Shown here in pieces: positions 42,654 to 52,993 of a DNA stretch of 64,000 bases. The stretch lies in contig JASXTE010000017.1 of the NCBI GenBank assembly GCA_030280995.1, positions 18,308,498-18,372,497 on the forward strand, read 5' to 3'. A model generated the notes under the pieces. It was not told the origin of the DNA. It ran no database searches and was given only the letters and a program-made list of their open reading frames with translations. Numbering within the stretch: the stretch's first letter is position 1; every line of letters starts with the position of its first letter. This stretch comes from Hemileia vastatrix. Its lineage: Eukaryota; Basidiomycota; Pucciniomycetes; Pucciniales; Zaghouaniaceae. The position numbers were made by a program, and so were the translations under genes.

Positions 42654-45600
42654 CTATGATTTTTTCTTCTTATACTTCTTTAGTAGAGTAGGAAGATTAG
42701 ATATCTCTTTCCCAGGTATCCAAGAATCATATTCAGATGATTTATTCTTGAATCTCAATAAGTATTCTGTACCTTTCTCAGCAGTGACTATTCTGTCATT
42801 TAATATTTTTTCAATTTCTGCTGTCTCAGTGATTTCATTTGGGGTTTTCTTTGGTCTACCCCTCCTTTTTGGAAATAAATCACTATTGGATGTGTAAGGT
42901 TTCAAAAGAGATATTGGAAAAACAGGATGTTTTCTGTCATATGGGGAATACAGAATAACTTCAACTGCATTATCTCCAATCATTCTTCTGACAACAAAAG
43001 GACCAACAAATGGATCTTTTAATTTGTTATTACCTTGTAAGTTGAAGTGGACTGTAGAAATCAACACTTCATCACCCTTTTTAAAAGTGTATTCTTTATG
43101 GGATTTGTCCCATCTTTTCTTCTCATATTCAAATGATTTTTCAATACATTTTTGAGCATGATTTCTACATAGTTGTTGCATTTGAAGAAAAGATTTTACA
43201 CCAGGATGTATATCCAATTTAGGTATTTTGTTATTGAGAATTTGGGCAGGAGTATTAGGAACATATCCAAGCCAGAGCTCAAAAGGCTTTCTTTGAGTAA
43301 CAGAATGAACAGTGCTATTATAAGCAAATTCTAACCCAGGAAGTAAGGTAACCCAATCATGAGTGAATCTGTAATTATCTTTATACTCAAGGCCAAAGGC
43401 ACAATATCTTCTTATCATGTCCTCTAAAGTCTGAATCATTCTTTCAGCTAAACCATCAGTCTGAGGGTGATGGGCAGTAGAAAGTTTCAGATCACAACCA
43501 CAAACATCCATCAGAGACATCCAAAATTCAGAAGTAAATTTAGGGTCTCTGTCAGAGATTATGGCTTTAGGAAAACCAGCAGTATTAAACATATGAGACC
43601 ACCATAAGAAAGCTAATTCTTTAGTGGAAACATCCTTGTGGGTAGGGATAAATTTACACATTTTTGTGAATCTGTCCACAATAACCCAACAAGAGTTATA
43701 ACTGTCTTTACCAGCAATAGGTAATCCTGTTACAAAATCCATGTTTATTATTTGCCATGGGGCATCAGGAGGTTCAATATGTTGCATTAATCCTGCTCTT
43801 TTACCAGTTAATCTTTTTGATTTTTGGCATGAATCACAGGATTCAGCATATAATTTTGTGTCTTCAGACATATTAGCCCACCAAGCAGTGTTCTTAATTC
43901 TGATCATTGTTTTGTCAAGATCAAAATGTCCAGCTAATATGTCATCATGACAAATTTTCAAGATGATTTCTTTCATAGAAGGAGGAATAACAATAACATT
44001 ACTCAACTTTCTTCTATAATATAGATATCCTTCATCAATTGAAAATTTTCCTTTTTCCAAACCTTTTTGGTACTTTGGTGGAAGGGTTTTAATTAATGCT
44101 TGTATTGAAGCATTCTTTGGATCATTTAATATGGTGCATAACTTTTTCAAGTCAGTGTCCTTATCATATGATTCCAGAATAAGCTGTAATAGCTCTTCCT
44201 CCATATCAACCACATATATCCCATGGATATGGATAATTTCATCCTCAGGATCATATGCAGGATTTGAGTCATCATTTGGTAAGGGTAACCTTGATAACAT
44301 ATCCGCATTTGAGTGACCAATACCAGCTCTGTGAATAATTGTCATTCTCCCTCTGTACTCTTGAACAGCCAGCTGCCATCTAAACATATGTCTATTAGGT
44401 GTTTTCAAGTTTAAAAGGGATTTAACTGCACTGCAGTCAGTGACAAGTTCAAATTTCTGGTCATCTAGGTAATAATGAAGCTTTTCTAGAGCCCATACTA
44501 CAGCTAAACACTCTAATTGAGTAGCACCATATTTCAATTCACTATTTCTCAAGGTTCTTGAAATATAACAAATTACTACTTCTGAAACTTTATCATTTAT
44601 CACTTGTTTTTGATGGAGGGAAGCACCAAGACCAATGAAACTGGCATCAGTGTACAAAACAAATGGTTGATCAAAGTCAGGTAAAGCAAGAATTGGTGCT
44701 GACATCAAATAGTGTTTCATAGTGTCAAAGGCTCTTTGTCTTTCACTATTCCAGACAAAAGCAACATCCTTTCTAGTTAATTGGGTAAGGGGTAAAGCTA
44801 TGACTTGGTAATTTTTAATATACTGTCTATAGTATCCACACATTCCCAAAAAACTTTGGAGCTCTCTTACTGTTGTAGGAGCTTTCACCTGTTGTATGGC
44901 TGCCACTTTGTTCTGGTCAACACATATCTGTAAGCCTGAAACAACATGGCCAAGAACTTTTAAAGAATGGAAACCAAATTTACATTTCTTCAAAGCAAGT
45001 GTCATATTTATTTCGTCCATTTTCTGGAATACTTTACACAGGTGTTTAAGATGGTCCTCAAATGTTTTTGAGAATATAATGATATCATCAATATAAACCA
45101 TCAGCCAACCTTCAATGATCTCTTGATGGAATGTGTTATCCATTACTTTTTGGAAAACAGAAGGGGCATTTTTAGGGCCAAATGGCATCCTAATATACTT
45201 ATAAATACCCATATGAGTGGCAATCATCAGAAAGTTCTGAGAGTTTTTCTCAACAGGTACCTGGTGATATCCCTTATTACCATCCAAACAGCTGATATAT
45301 TTAGCACCCTGTAAAGTAGCATGTATAGAGCTGATTCTAGGTAAAGGATAGATATCATCAACAGTATAAGTATTTAGTGCTCTATAATCACCACATAACC
45401 TGGCTTTATCTTTCTCATAAGAAATTAGGACAGGTGAGATAACACAATATTTAGGTGTTTCAACTACCTTTTCAATAATATTCATTTTTAAAAGGGTAGA
45501 GATATTATCTTCAATATCTTTTCTCTTTGTGGGAGAAGCAGGATAAGGCTTCTTCTTTAAACTAGGTGGTATATCAGTTAATGGGCAAGACAATGAAAGT

Positions 45601-48545
45601 TTCATTTCCTCTTTAACTAATCCCAGTTCATGTGACCCATGAGCAAAGGCCATAGGAAAAGATTTTATCAAGTTAATGATGGAATCTTTATCCTCACCAG
45701 AAAGTTGTTCTCCAAAAGAGGCATTGTCAATTTCAGACATAAGGGCATGCATTTCCTTTGTAGATCTTCCTTTATATTGAACCACAGAATTACATGTGTT
45801 CAATTCTGGTTTTAATAATTTTTTAGGGGAGGAAATTTTAAATTTTCTCTTCCCATTCAACCCCATTGTGAAACATTGGTTTGAAGGATCCAATTTTATG
45901 CCATACTTGGTTAAAATATCATTCCCTACAATAAACCAATTGCTCAAGTTATCATTTTTCATGACAACAAAATCACAAATAGCTCTTACAAAACCATGGT
46001 TATATTTAAAAAACACTGTGGCTTTGTATTTACCAATGGGGGACAAAACAGAGCCATACCCTCTCCAATTTTCAGAAATGATAGGCAACAGTTTAGATTT
46101 ATAGTCTTGATCTACTGAGGCAAGTGCTCTTTCAGATACCACACTTCCTCCAGCTCCAGAATCCAGAACAACTTCAATGCTGGTTCCATTAATCAAGACT
46201 GGTGCCTTAAGAGGGGCAATAACAATTGAGTTATCCTCAATGTTCTTTATGATCTCAGCATCCTCAACTGTAGATAAATCATTATTATCAATTTCAATAG
46301 TATTTAAATAATGAATATCTTCTTCCAGCATCAAGATTTCTTGTTGAGATTCATATGAAATATTGCTGGCACAATCACTTGATGTATCATCCAGTGCCAC
46401 TGTGTCATAAGCATGCTCCTCTGTTTGTTCCACAAGATTTATCTTCTTGTCACAAACATGGCCTTTCTGCCAAGGCTTGTTGCACTTGAAGCAAGTGTTT
46501 GTTGCATACTTCTTTGGTGCAACAGGGGCAGAAGGTTTACCAACCTTTTCCAGAGGTTTTTGTTGGTAAGTGGAGGGTTTCTCCAAAGGGGTCCTAGGAA
46601 TGAATCTTCTTGAATCATACTTATTGTTTAGAAGTATCTCATTGCAAGTATTAATGAAAGAAGAGGGTTCTTTGGAGAACTCAGTCCTAGCCACAATCAA
46701 GTCTCTCAGAGACATTGGTAATTTATAGAGGATCCTGTCCTTCCATAAAGCAAACTCCATATTTGGGTCCATTGCCCTTAAGATTTTTACAAGTTTCATT
46801 AAAAACTCAATAGGTTTATCAGTAGAAGAGCTATATCTGGTTTCCTCATACTGCCTTTGTTGAGCCATTCTGAACTTGGAGCCACCAAATTGTGCTTTAA
46901 TTAATTTCTTCCAATCCTCCCATGAATAGTCATTCCCATCCAGGAGAACAGATTCATACCACATCAGGGCAACATTAGTGAACAAAGAAATTAATTTGGA
47001 CACAATTTCCTCATCTGGGAGTTTGTAAGAATTTTTTAAATTATCAATTCTGCAAATAAATTGTTGCCAATCAGAGGAAGAATCACCATCAAATGTTGGG
47101 TACTGGTCAAGTTTTGGCCAATTCTTTTGATTTGAAGGAGTCTCCTTAGTACTAGCTTGTTTCTGAGTAAGAAGCAGCTGTAATTTCTCTAATTGTGCTG
47201 AAATCTCATTGTTTAATCCTTCTGTTGCAGATCCTGGTGCATCATCAGTTTTTGATGGAAACTCAGTGTTATCAACAGGTATTTCTGGATCAATTTTTAT
47301 TTTAGATGAACTAGCCACAGGTACTGGTTGAGAATCCTGCACTATATGTTCCTTCACAGAATTGTCAGAATATTTTTGGTCATTTAACAATGAGTTCAGT
47401 GTTTCTTCAATGGTTGTTAGTCTTGTTTTCATTCTTGGAAGACTAGATAAACTTTCATTGACAGTTGCAAAAGATAATTGATTTTTATGTTGAAAAGATG
47501 ACAACTGGTCACTCAATCTTTTCAGATTTATCTTATCTATCTCTACCTCCTGGCAACAGGCAGATACAGTATCTTTTAGTTTAGACAAATCATTTTTTAT
47601 ATTTTGCCATAAAGCAATTTTCTTTTCATGGGTTGCTTTGTAATGAGACAATTCATCAGAGACTCTCTGTGCTTCACTTTTTAATGCTTGATAACCCTGA
47701 TCAGTTAACAAACTATTATATCTCTGAGTCAATTGCATATTGTTCATTATATGATTTTGCTTGGCAATAATATCTCTCAAGTGCTCATCATTAATTCTTG
47801 CTACATCTGGAGTGTTTCTCAATAAGGAAACTGAGTAACTTTCCAGACTCTCATAGAACTCAGGGTCAAGAGTTTCATCAATCACAGCCATATCAGGATT
47901 AATCATTGAGGTAGCAATTAAAAGTAATGGATTGGATACATGAGATAACTGTCTACTATTCCCAGCCTCTATAGGTCTCAAGGTTTCATCTTGCCTTCCA
48001 GATTTACCTGAAGGAACAGAGTCAGCCACAAGAAAAGGCACTTGAGAATCAATAGAGGGACGTACCAGGGTTTGCTGGGTATCACCATATTGGGCTTCCT
48101 TCTTCTTTTGCCTCCTTGATAAGGGTGGGGAGGAGTGGGGTTTGCCTGGGTGGGCCTTGATGGACCTACCTGAGGTAATTGATGCTGATTTTGAGCTAAG
48201 TAGTCCCACTGTGTGTTGAGCCAGTCCCACTGCCACTTGGACACTTCTACCATCTCTTGGGATTGGGGAGCCAATTGTTGTTGATCCCTGGGAGGAAGAG
48301 GTTTCCTTTTCTCTTGGAGAGAAGTATTTTTTTCTTTTCTCCCATTCTTCCAAGGCATCTACCCTTACCTTTAGTTTTAAGCTGTCTGTCTTTAACTCCT
48401 TTATGTGGGTTGACAGATTCTTTATCTGCTGGGACAACGGCATCTTTTTTATTTTGAAGCCTCTTGGAAGCTCTTCTGGTGGGTTTGTCCTGGGTTTCTG
48501 ATCCTGAGTATTGTCCACTAGGATTTCTACTTCTTCCATTTCCAC
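42654..48545 (-). CDS. G3 Gag-Pol polyprotein (1963 codons)
   Basis: Capsid region from NWPKLDQYPTFDGD (about 472), zinc-knuckle-like CFKCNKPWQKGHVC (about 685), aspartic protease LDSGAGGSVVS (about 793), RT active site YIDDIIIFSK (about 1150), RNase H LYTDASFIGL (about 1297), integrase zinc domain CHDDILAGHF with CDSCQKSK (about 1533-1570), triad INMDFVTGLP, ISDRDPKFTSEFW and GLAERMIQTLED, chromodomain TEYLLRFKNKSSEYDSWIP (about 1928). All catalytic residues are present. The first 70 or so residues (MEMEEVEILVDN, LSQQIKNLSTHIKELK) correspond to the overlapping +1 ORF of G2 and G4, not to their gag N-terminus; frame order suggests a 1-bp insertion, most likely in the A7 run at 48327-48333. 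So the open frame is probably a chimera. Confidence 0.9.
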   Translation of the reverse strand: MEMEEVEILVDNTQDQKPRTNPPEELPRGFKIKKMPLSQQIKNLSTHIKELKTDSLKLKVRVDALEEWEKRKKYFSPREKETSSSQGSTTIGSPIPRDGRSVQVAVGLAQHTVGLLSSKSASITSGRSIKAHPGKPHSSPPLSRRQKKKEAQYGDTQQTLVRPSIDSQVPFLVADSVPSGKSGRQDETLRPIEAGNSRQLSHVSNPLLLIATSMINPDMAVIDETLDPEFYESLESYSVSLLRNTPDVARINDEHLRDIIAKQNHIMNNMQLTQRYNSLLTDQGYQALKSEAQRVSDELSHYKATHEKKIALWQNIKNDLSKLKDTVSACCQEVEIDKINLKRLSDQLSSFQHKNQLSFATVNESLSSLPRMKTRLTTIEETLNSLLNDQKYSDNSVKEHIVQDSQPVPVASSSKIKIDPEIPVDNTEFPSKTDDAPGSATEGLNNEISAQLEKLQLLLTQKQASTKETPSNQKNWPKLDQYPTFDGDSSSDWQQFICRIDNLKNSYKLPDEEIVSKLISLFTNVALMWYESVLLDGNDYSWEDWKKLIKAQFGGSKFRMAQQRQYEETRYSSSTDKPIEFLMKLVKILRAMDPNMEFALWKDRILYKLPMSLRDLIVARTEFSKEPSSFINTCNEILLNNKYDSRRFIPRTPLEKPSTYQQKPLEKVGKPSAPVAPKKYATNTCFKCNKPWQKGHVCDKKINLVEQTEEHAYDTVALDDTSSDCASNISYESQQEILMLEEDIHYLNTIEIDNNDLSTVEDAEIIKNIEDNSIVIAPLKAPVLINGTSIEVVLDSGAGGSVVSERALASVDQDYKSKLLPIISENWRGYGSVLSPIGKYKATVFFKYNHGFVRAICDFVVMKNDNLSNWFIVGNDILTKYGIKLDPSNQCFTMGLNGKRKFKISSPKKLLKPELNTCNSVVQYKGRSTKEMHALMSEIDNASFGEQLSGEDKDSIINLIKSFPMAFAHGSHELGLVKEEMKLSLSCPLTDIPPSLKKKPYPASPTKRKDIEDNISTLLKMNIIEKVVETPKYCVISPVLISYEKDKARLCGDYRALNTYTVDDIYPLPRISSIHATLQGAKYISCLDGNKGYHQVPVEKNSQNFLMIATHMGIYKYIRMPFGPKNAPSVFQKVMDNTFHQEIIEGWLMVYIDDIIIFSKTFEDHLKHLCKVFQKMDEINMTLALKKCKFGFHSLKVLGHVVSGLQICVDQNKVAAIQQVKAPTTVRELQSFLGMCGYYRQYIKNYQVIALPLTQLTRKDVAFVWNSERQRAFDTMKHYLMSAPILALPDFDQPFVLYTDASFIGLGASLHQKQVINDKVSEVVICYISRTLRNSELKYGATQLECLAVVWALEKLHYYLDDQKFELVTDCSAVKSLLNLKTPNRHMFRWQLAVQEYRGRMTIIHRAGIGHSNADMLSRLPLPNDDSNPAYDPEDEIIHIHGIYVVDMEEELLQLILESYDKDTDLKKLCTILNDPKNASIQALIKTLPPKYQKGLEKGKFSIDEGYLYYRRKLSNVIVIPPSMKEIILKICHDDILAGHFDLDKTMIRIKNTAWWANMSEDTKLYAESCDSCQKSKRLTGKRAGLMQHIEPPDAPWQIINMDFVTGLPIAGKDSYNSCWVIVDRFTKMCKFIPTHKDVSTKELAFLWWSHMFNTAGFPKAIISDRDPKFTSEFWMSLMDVCGCDLKLSTAHHPQTDGLAERMIQTLEDMIRRYCAFGLEYKDNYRFTHDWVTLLPGLEFAYNSTVHSVTQRKPFELWLGYVPNTPAQILNNKIPKLDIHPGVKSFLQMQQLCRNHAQKCIEKSFEYEKKRWDKSHKEYTFKKGDEVLISTVHFNLQGNNKLKDPFVGPFVVRRMIGDNAVEVILYSPYDRKHPVFPISLLKPYTSNSDLFPKRRGRPKKTPNEITETAEIEKILNDRIVTAEKGTEYLLRFKNKSSEYDSWIPGKEISNLPTLLKKYKKKKS
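47978..48358 (-). other. G3 remnant of the overlapping ORF, C-terminal part
   Basis: In a third frame, this 126-codon stretch contains VSKWQWDWLNTQWDY and HPYQGGKRRRKP followed by KPW, the same motifs and order as the C-terminal half of the overlapping ORF in G2 and G4. The stop that follows PW there (TGGTAA) is TGGTAC here, so the frame runs on. Its N-terminal half is in the frame of the 1963-codon ORF (48545 to about 48330). Confidence 0.6.
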
Positions 48546-48678
48546 ATCCTGTTTGGGGCAAGGATTTATTAGTTTGAGAAATTCTTCTTGTTAAAGGAGA
48601 ACTTACAGAAGTAGGCTCATCATAATCAATTAAGTCTAGTTCTTCTTCACGTGCAGTAAAGCCACTTTGATCAGTCAT
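48247..48678 (-). pseudogene. G3 gag N-terminus, separated by frameshift
   Basis: 143 codons from MTDQSGFTAREEELD. It aligns in position with the gag N-termini of G2 and G4 (GNGRSRN against PNGGSRI, followed by a basic segment KGKGRC). The frame stops at 48247, whereas in G2 the equivalent frame continues into capsid. One extra base near 48330 would explain both this stop and the apparent new N-terminus of the long ORF. Confidence 0.55.
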
Positions 48679-49741
48679 TTTAAAATTCTACTGAAATGAA
48701 GGAAAAGAGACAAAATTAATTAGTCTTTTATTTTTAATTTTTATTTAACAGAAATAAAATAAAAATAAATCAAAAAAAATCTTTTTAGGATAAAAATCAA
48801 CTTAAATAAAATTAATAAAAAAAATTTAAAACCAGGATAATGCAATCAACTGTAGAAATAAATTAGAATATCTATTAATTTTTATTTTCAGGATTTAAAT
48901 CAACTAATTTATTACCAGGATTTATTTTCAACTGAAATAATCAAATATGAATCTTTATTAATAAAAATTATTTTAACTGATTAATTAACTACCAGGACTT
49001 AATGTCAACTGAAGTAATTTAAATATGAATTTTATTACTTAAAAAGATTTATTGGATTACCAGGACTCAAAGTCAACTGAAGTAATGAAATGTTAATTAT
49101 TTATTAAAAAAAAAATATAATTGTCAGGAAAATTTGTCAACTGGAACAATTAATTAATCAGGACAAATGTCAACTGAAAAATTATAATAATTATTTTATT
49201 TAATAAAATATATTATTTTCAGGACAGTTTGTCAACTGGAACAATTAAAATTCAAATTAATCAGGACAATTGTCAACTGAAAAATGATAATAATTAATAT
49301 TAATATATAATTATTTTATTACCTCTGGGACTAAGAACAGTTATTGCTCTATTATGGTCAATCCAGGAAAAATAAAAAAAAAATATAATAATAAAATTAA
49401 ATTCCAATTACCAGACACCTCCCCCTGCAAAATGAGCAAATTAATGCCACTTACAGAGTGCTGAGTAAAAGGAAATACGTAGCAAATGAAGAGTGAAGAG
49501 TAACCCACAAATAGTAATCACAATAATTACCACGATATATTTGATCTTTAGTCAGTATATGAACTTAAGTTTTGGAGTGCGGTTCGATTCCCGTTCGCAG
49601 CAAAAACTTTTATCACGTGACGTATGACGTTCGTCGTTTTCTTGCCTCCACTCGTCCTTTACAGGTGCTTCTACGCCGATGGTCCTCTCGATTACGCCTC
49701 AAGTAACGTTGCGCCGTCAATATTTCGGAAAGGTTCCCAAT
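48679..49741 (-). other. G3 leader, long and repeat-bearing
   Basis: About 1 kb untranslated leader. The gag-proximal half holds nine copies of a CAGGAC/TGTCAACTG motif; the LTR-proximal 200 bp (49540-49741) are markedly GC-richer than the rest and start ATTGGGAACCTTTCC in sense. No gene. Confidence 0.6.
48829..49290 (-). repeat. Nine-copy leader motif array in G3
   Basis: On plus: CAGGACNNNNTGTCAACTGA in variants at about 48829, 48890, 48926, 48991, 49059, 49124, 49152, 49219 and 49260, irregularly spaced by AT-rich filler (about 28-68 bp). The later units are best conserved and alternate between CAACTGGAACAATT and CAACTGAAAAAT tails. Position in the leader suggests packaging or dimerisation signals, or transcription factor sites; not shown. 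Confidence 0.75.
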
Positions 49742-49744
49742 TGT

Positions 49745-50005
49745 CACCGCACAATACGGGGGGTGGACTTGTTAGCAAGTCCGCAACCTTGGACTCAAAT
49801 TCACCACAGATTGAACACACATTGAGCTATTGATAAAGGAACCATACAATCAGGGATGAACACCACTCAGCAGAACAGTTTTAGGTGGGTCTTCAAGTAG
49901 AGTTCAGTATGAGTATATTATGAGTTCAGTCTGAGTTCCATCTGAGTTCTGTCTGAGTTCAGATTGGGGACTTGCTAGCAAGTCCACCCCCTATATTGCG
50001 TAGTG
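49745..50005. mobile_element. CACTA-type MITE Y, copy 2, at the LTR/leader junction of G3
   Basis: 261 bp. Minus-strand start CACTACGCAATATAGGGGG; other end CACCGCACAATACGGGGGG; both followed by GGACTTGCTAGCAAGTCC or a one-base variant. Flanked by TGT (49742-49744 and 50006-50008). The duplicated TGT is the terminal ACA of the LTR in sense. Same family as 1536-1793. Confidence 0.88.
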
Positions 50006-50829
50006 TGTCAAGGTATACTTTTAGTCTAGAAGATTTGGTACGTAGTTCTACGAGGATTTAAAAGGTTTAAATGGGTTCTCAACAAATTTGTACGTATTTC
50101 TTAATTCAAAGATAAATTTTTTACTCAATAAAAGAGGTAGGATTAAAATATTAATATAAATTATAAATTAGAATTACGCTATTGTAAATACTAATGATAT
50201 AGAATATAAGAATAAGTATTTATTTGGTTATTGTTGTAATAAAATGATTTGGTAAGATAGAATGATCAAAAGACAACAAAAAGAGAGGCCTTTTATAGGC
50301 AAAGGAGAGACAAAGCACGGAAATCAAATTCTACAAACAGTAGGAAAAGAGAGAGAAAAAGAACATTCCAGAAAGAGTATTTCAAATAATAAAGTTATTC
50401 CAAAAAGAAGGCGTCAAAAAGATGTATTTACAGAGTATGTCAGAAATACATCAATATTTTTAATATTTACTGTAAATGTCAATCCCAAATAAGAAATTTG
50501 ATTTGTTTGTATATATTTAATATTATTTGAATATTTAAATCTTATTTTATCTTTGTATTTTATTTTCTTTAAATATAAAGTTTTAATTTTCCCAACCTGT
50601 CAATTGAGCACGGTGTTAGAGAAAAATATAAGGGACAAAATTATAATTTTAATTTTACTTATTTATTTAATTAATTTAATTTAATTTTTACATTCTGTAA
50701 CTAGTTAATTTATAACTAATTTTAATGTAACTAAATGATAATTAAATAATAATTAAAGATGATAAGGTGCAGCTTCATCCAGCAAATAATTACTTATTTC
50801 ACTGGGTAAGTCTAGTAGCCTGGCTGACA
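50006..50829 (-). repeat. 5' LTR of G3
   Basis: 824-bp near-identical partner of 41795-42617, differing at about four positions and a small AATT-repeat length change. The adjoining leader has been pushed away by a MITE. Confidence 0.93.
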
Positions 50830-51040
50830 CTCACTATGACATCTTATCTTCTCTTTGTCTCTCATTTTCTTCACTCATTTTTGGTTTTGATACATCTCAC
50901 TCCACAGCTCTCAAGGTAAGTCATTTTCAAATTTTGTTTATTTAATTGCTGATTGAAATGTATTTTGTTTGTCTCTTTTTTTTAGTTCTTTTTCTAATCA
51001 TCTGTTATGATTTGATTTCTGATTGAACTGTTCTTTTGTT

Positions 51041-51090
51041 TCCTTTTTTCCTTTTTTCCTTTTTTCCTTTTTTCCTTTTTTCCTTTTTTC
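51041..51090 (+). repeat. CCTTTTTT microsatellite
   Basis: About six tandem 8-bp units of CCTTTTTT inside element X2, in a longer T-rich stretch (51000-51260). Confidence 0.85.
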
Positions 51091-52593
51091 ATTTGTTCAT
51101 TTTTTCATTTTTTTCATTTTTCTTTCCTTTTTCTTCTTGGTCCTCCATCATTTTTATCCTTGTTTTATTGATTTTTTGGTCCCTTTTTTTTGGTCATTTA
51201 TAGGCTTTTTTCTCTTTTTTTGGCCTTTTCTTTTCTTTTTTTTTTGCTGAAATTCTTTAGAATCATGGGAAAAATTTTTCAGGTGTATTTAGTTGTTATT
51301 GGACACTTTTTGACCTTTTTTTGTGGTACTTGTCAACAATTTTTGTGGTAAATTTTTTCAACTTTTGTGGAAGTTTTAGGATTTATTTTAAACAATTTTT
51401 GGAAAGTTTTTGGAAAAATTTCTGAAAAATTTTTTAACACTTTAATGTGGAATTATTGGGGTGTAATTGAAAACTTTTGAGAATTTTTGGTGAGCCTATT
51501 CACCACTTTTTGGGACTCTTTCTTTTAATTGGTTTGGCCAAAGCCTTGTAAGTATGTTTTATTTAATTTTTATTATACTTTTCATTTATATATATCTTTT
51601 TTTTGCATTTTTCAGATAAAAATTACTGAAAATCTAGAGTAGGTAAACCAGATCTATAAGCTAAGAAAAGAAGATAATGAAAAAAAACCAGGTAAGTAAC
51701 AAAAGTATGGGGTCTAATAGAGCATTTCAGGTTTTATTTTTATTTCATGAATTATTTTTTAATAATTCATATAAAATATTTTACTTACTTGTATTAATGG
51801 GATATTAAACTAGGTTTCATATGATTTTAATCATAGGGAAATTTATTTTCTCCATTAGGTTATATTATACGCTCATGTTTGATTTAATTGACTTTGGTAG
51901 CAGAAAATGTCCATTCAATTTTTTACATGAATTTTCATTAATATAAATTTGTTAACTATCTTATATGAGCTTTTTATATTTTAATTCATGAAATGAGCCT
52001 AAAATTTGGTAATCTAGAACACTAATTCAATAATACAAAGGGGAGGGTATTTCCAAATCTTTTTTGAAAAAAGATTTTTTTGACTGTGGAAAAATTTGGT
52101 GATTCCCACACCCTGCTATGGTGAATAATAAGGGAGGTAATTGCTAAATTATTTTTTGACATAAAATTTGTTTGAACTAGAGATAATTTGGTGATTGGCA
52201 CCCCATAATATAGTAATTAGCAAGGTAGTTTATGGCCAAAATAAACTTTCATACTGGTTTTCCATAAATTCTTTTGGTCCACCTATGTCCAATCTCTCTA
52301 ACAATCAAATTATATTTCAGGTTCTGATTATTAAGAATTATTTAAATAGATACCTCATCTAGTATTAAAGACTATTCTAGCAAGGTCTATCAGCTGGAAA
52401 GTAATTTTTTGACATTTGGAATTTTTTCCTTCAGGCTCTAACTTCATGATTTCAATCTGAGCCTTCTACTTTTCTGAAAAAATTGTAACTTTTAAGAATA
52501 TATGAAATAATTTAAAAAAATTATTTATAAATACATAAAAAAACCTTCTTTAAATTTTTAAAAATATTTCCATAAGAAGAAGAGACTGCCCTA

Positions 52594-52686
52594 GTGAGCC
52601 TGGATATAGCCAGGACTGAGTTAAATAAGCTTATAAAGTATTCCAGACACATGCATTAGGCATGTATACAATAATTAATTGTAGAA
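52594..52686 (+). mobile_element. Ty3 LTR 5' fragment
   Basis: TGAGCCTGGATATAGCCAGG then ACTGAGT matches the first 90 bp of the G2-type LTRs (TGTCAGCCTGTATATCTCCA), with an internal difference. It is cut off by Harbinger H3. Confidence 0.6.
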
Positions 52687-52993
52687 AATAGGGGGTATTA
52701 ATGTTTACCAATCTACAATTAAATTAATTGCAGATAAAAATCATTATACCCCAATTATCTTCTGCAATTATTATTGCTTAAAATTGGGTTATTAGACCTT
52801 TTACGTGTCAATATTCACCTCTATCTGACATTTTTCTCCTCAATTTTTCATAACCACATCTTGGACAACTTTCTGGATGTGCCAGCCTCCCTACCTTGCT
52901 GCGCACTCCAATCCTGTCTAATCATTTCCATTCAAAGCCCCTCCCCATCTCATCTGTTTTTTTCTTCTCCTTTTCATCTTCAAATATCTTAAC

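Larger units (their letters stand above)
41795..50829 (-). mobile_element. Ty3/Gypsy chromovirus-like retrotransposon G3, complete and young
   Basis: 9035 bp: LTRs 41795-42617 and 50006-50829 (about 823 bp) differing at only about four places by eye, flanked by CTCAC (41790-41794 and 50830-50834). Purine tract AGAGTGAGGGAG (sense) abuts the 3' LTR. Pol is one uninterrupted frame. A CACTA MITE (49745-50005) sits precisely between the 5' LTR and the leader, displacing ATTGGGAACC (candidate primer site) by 264 bp from the LTR. Inserted in element X2. Confidence 0.95.
41365..52590 (+). mobile_element. DNA element X, copy 2, hosting Ty3 element G3
   Basis: Begins AGGGGGTCTCAAACATTACC at 41365 after AAT (41362-41364). 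41365-41794 and 50830-about 52590 are contiguous once G3 is removed; both match the reverse complement of X1 (for example 50835-50960 against 40310-40400, and 51740-52260 against segment A). It contains donor-like GTAAGT at about 50914 and 51550. The right end is cut by an LTR fragment at 52594, so the far terminus is not seen. 50835-52590 has no gene that I recognise. Confidence 0.6.

Noticed and set aside
51023..51250. 75-codon Phe-rich ORF
   Set aside because: Translation of a T-rich microsatellite.
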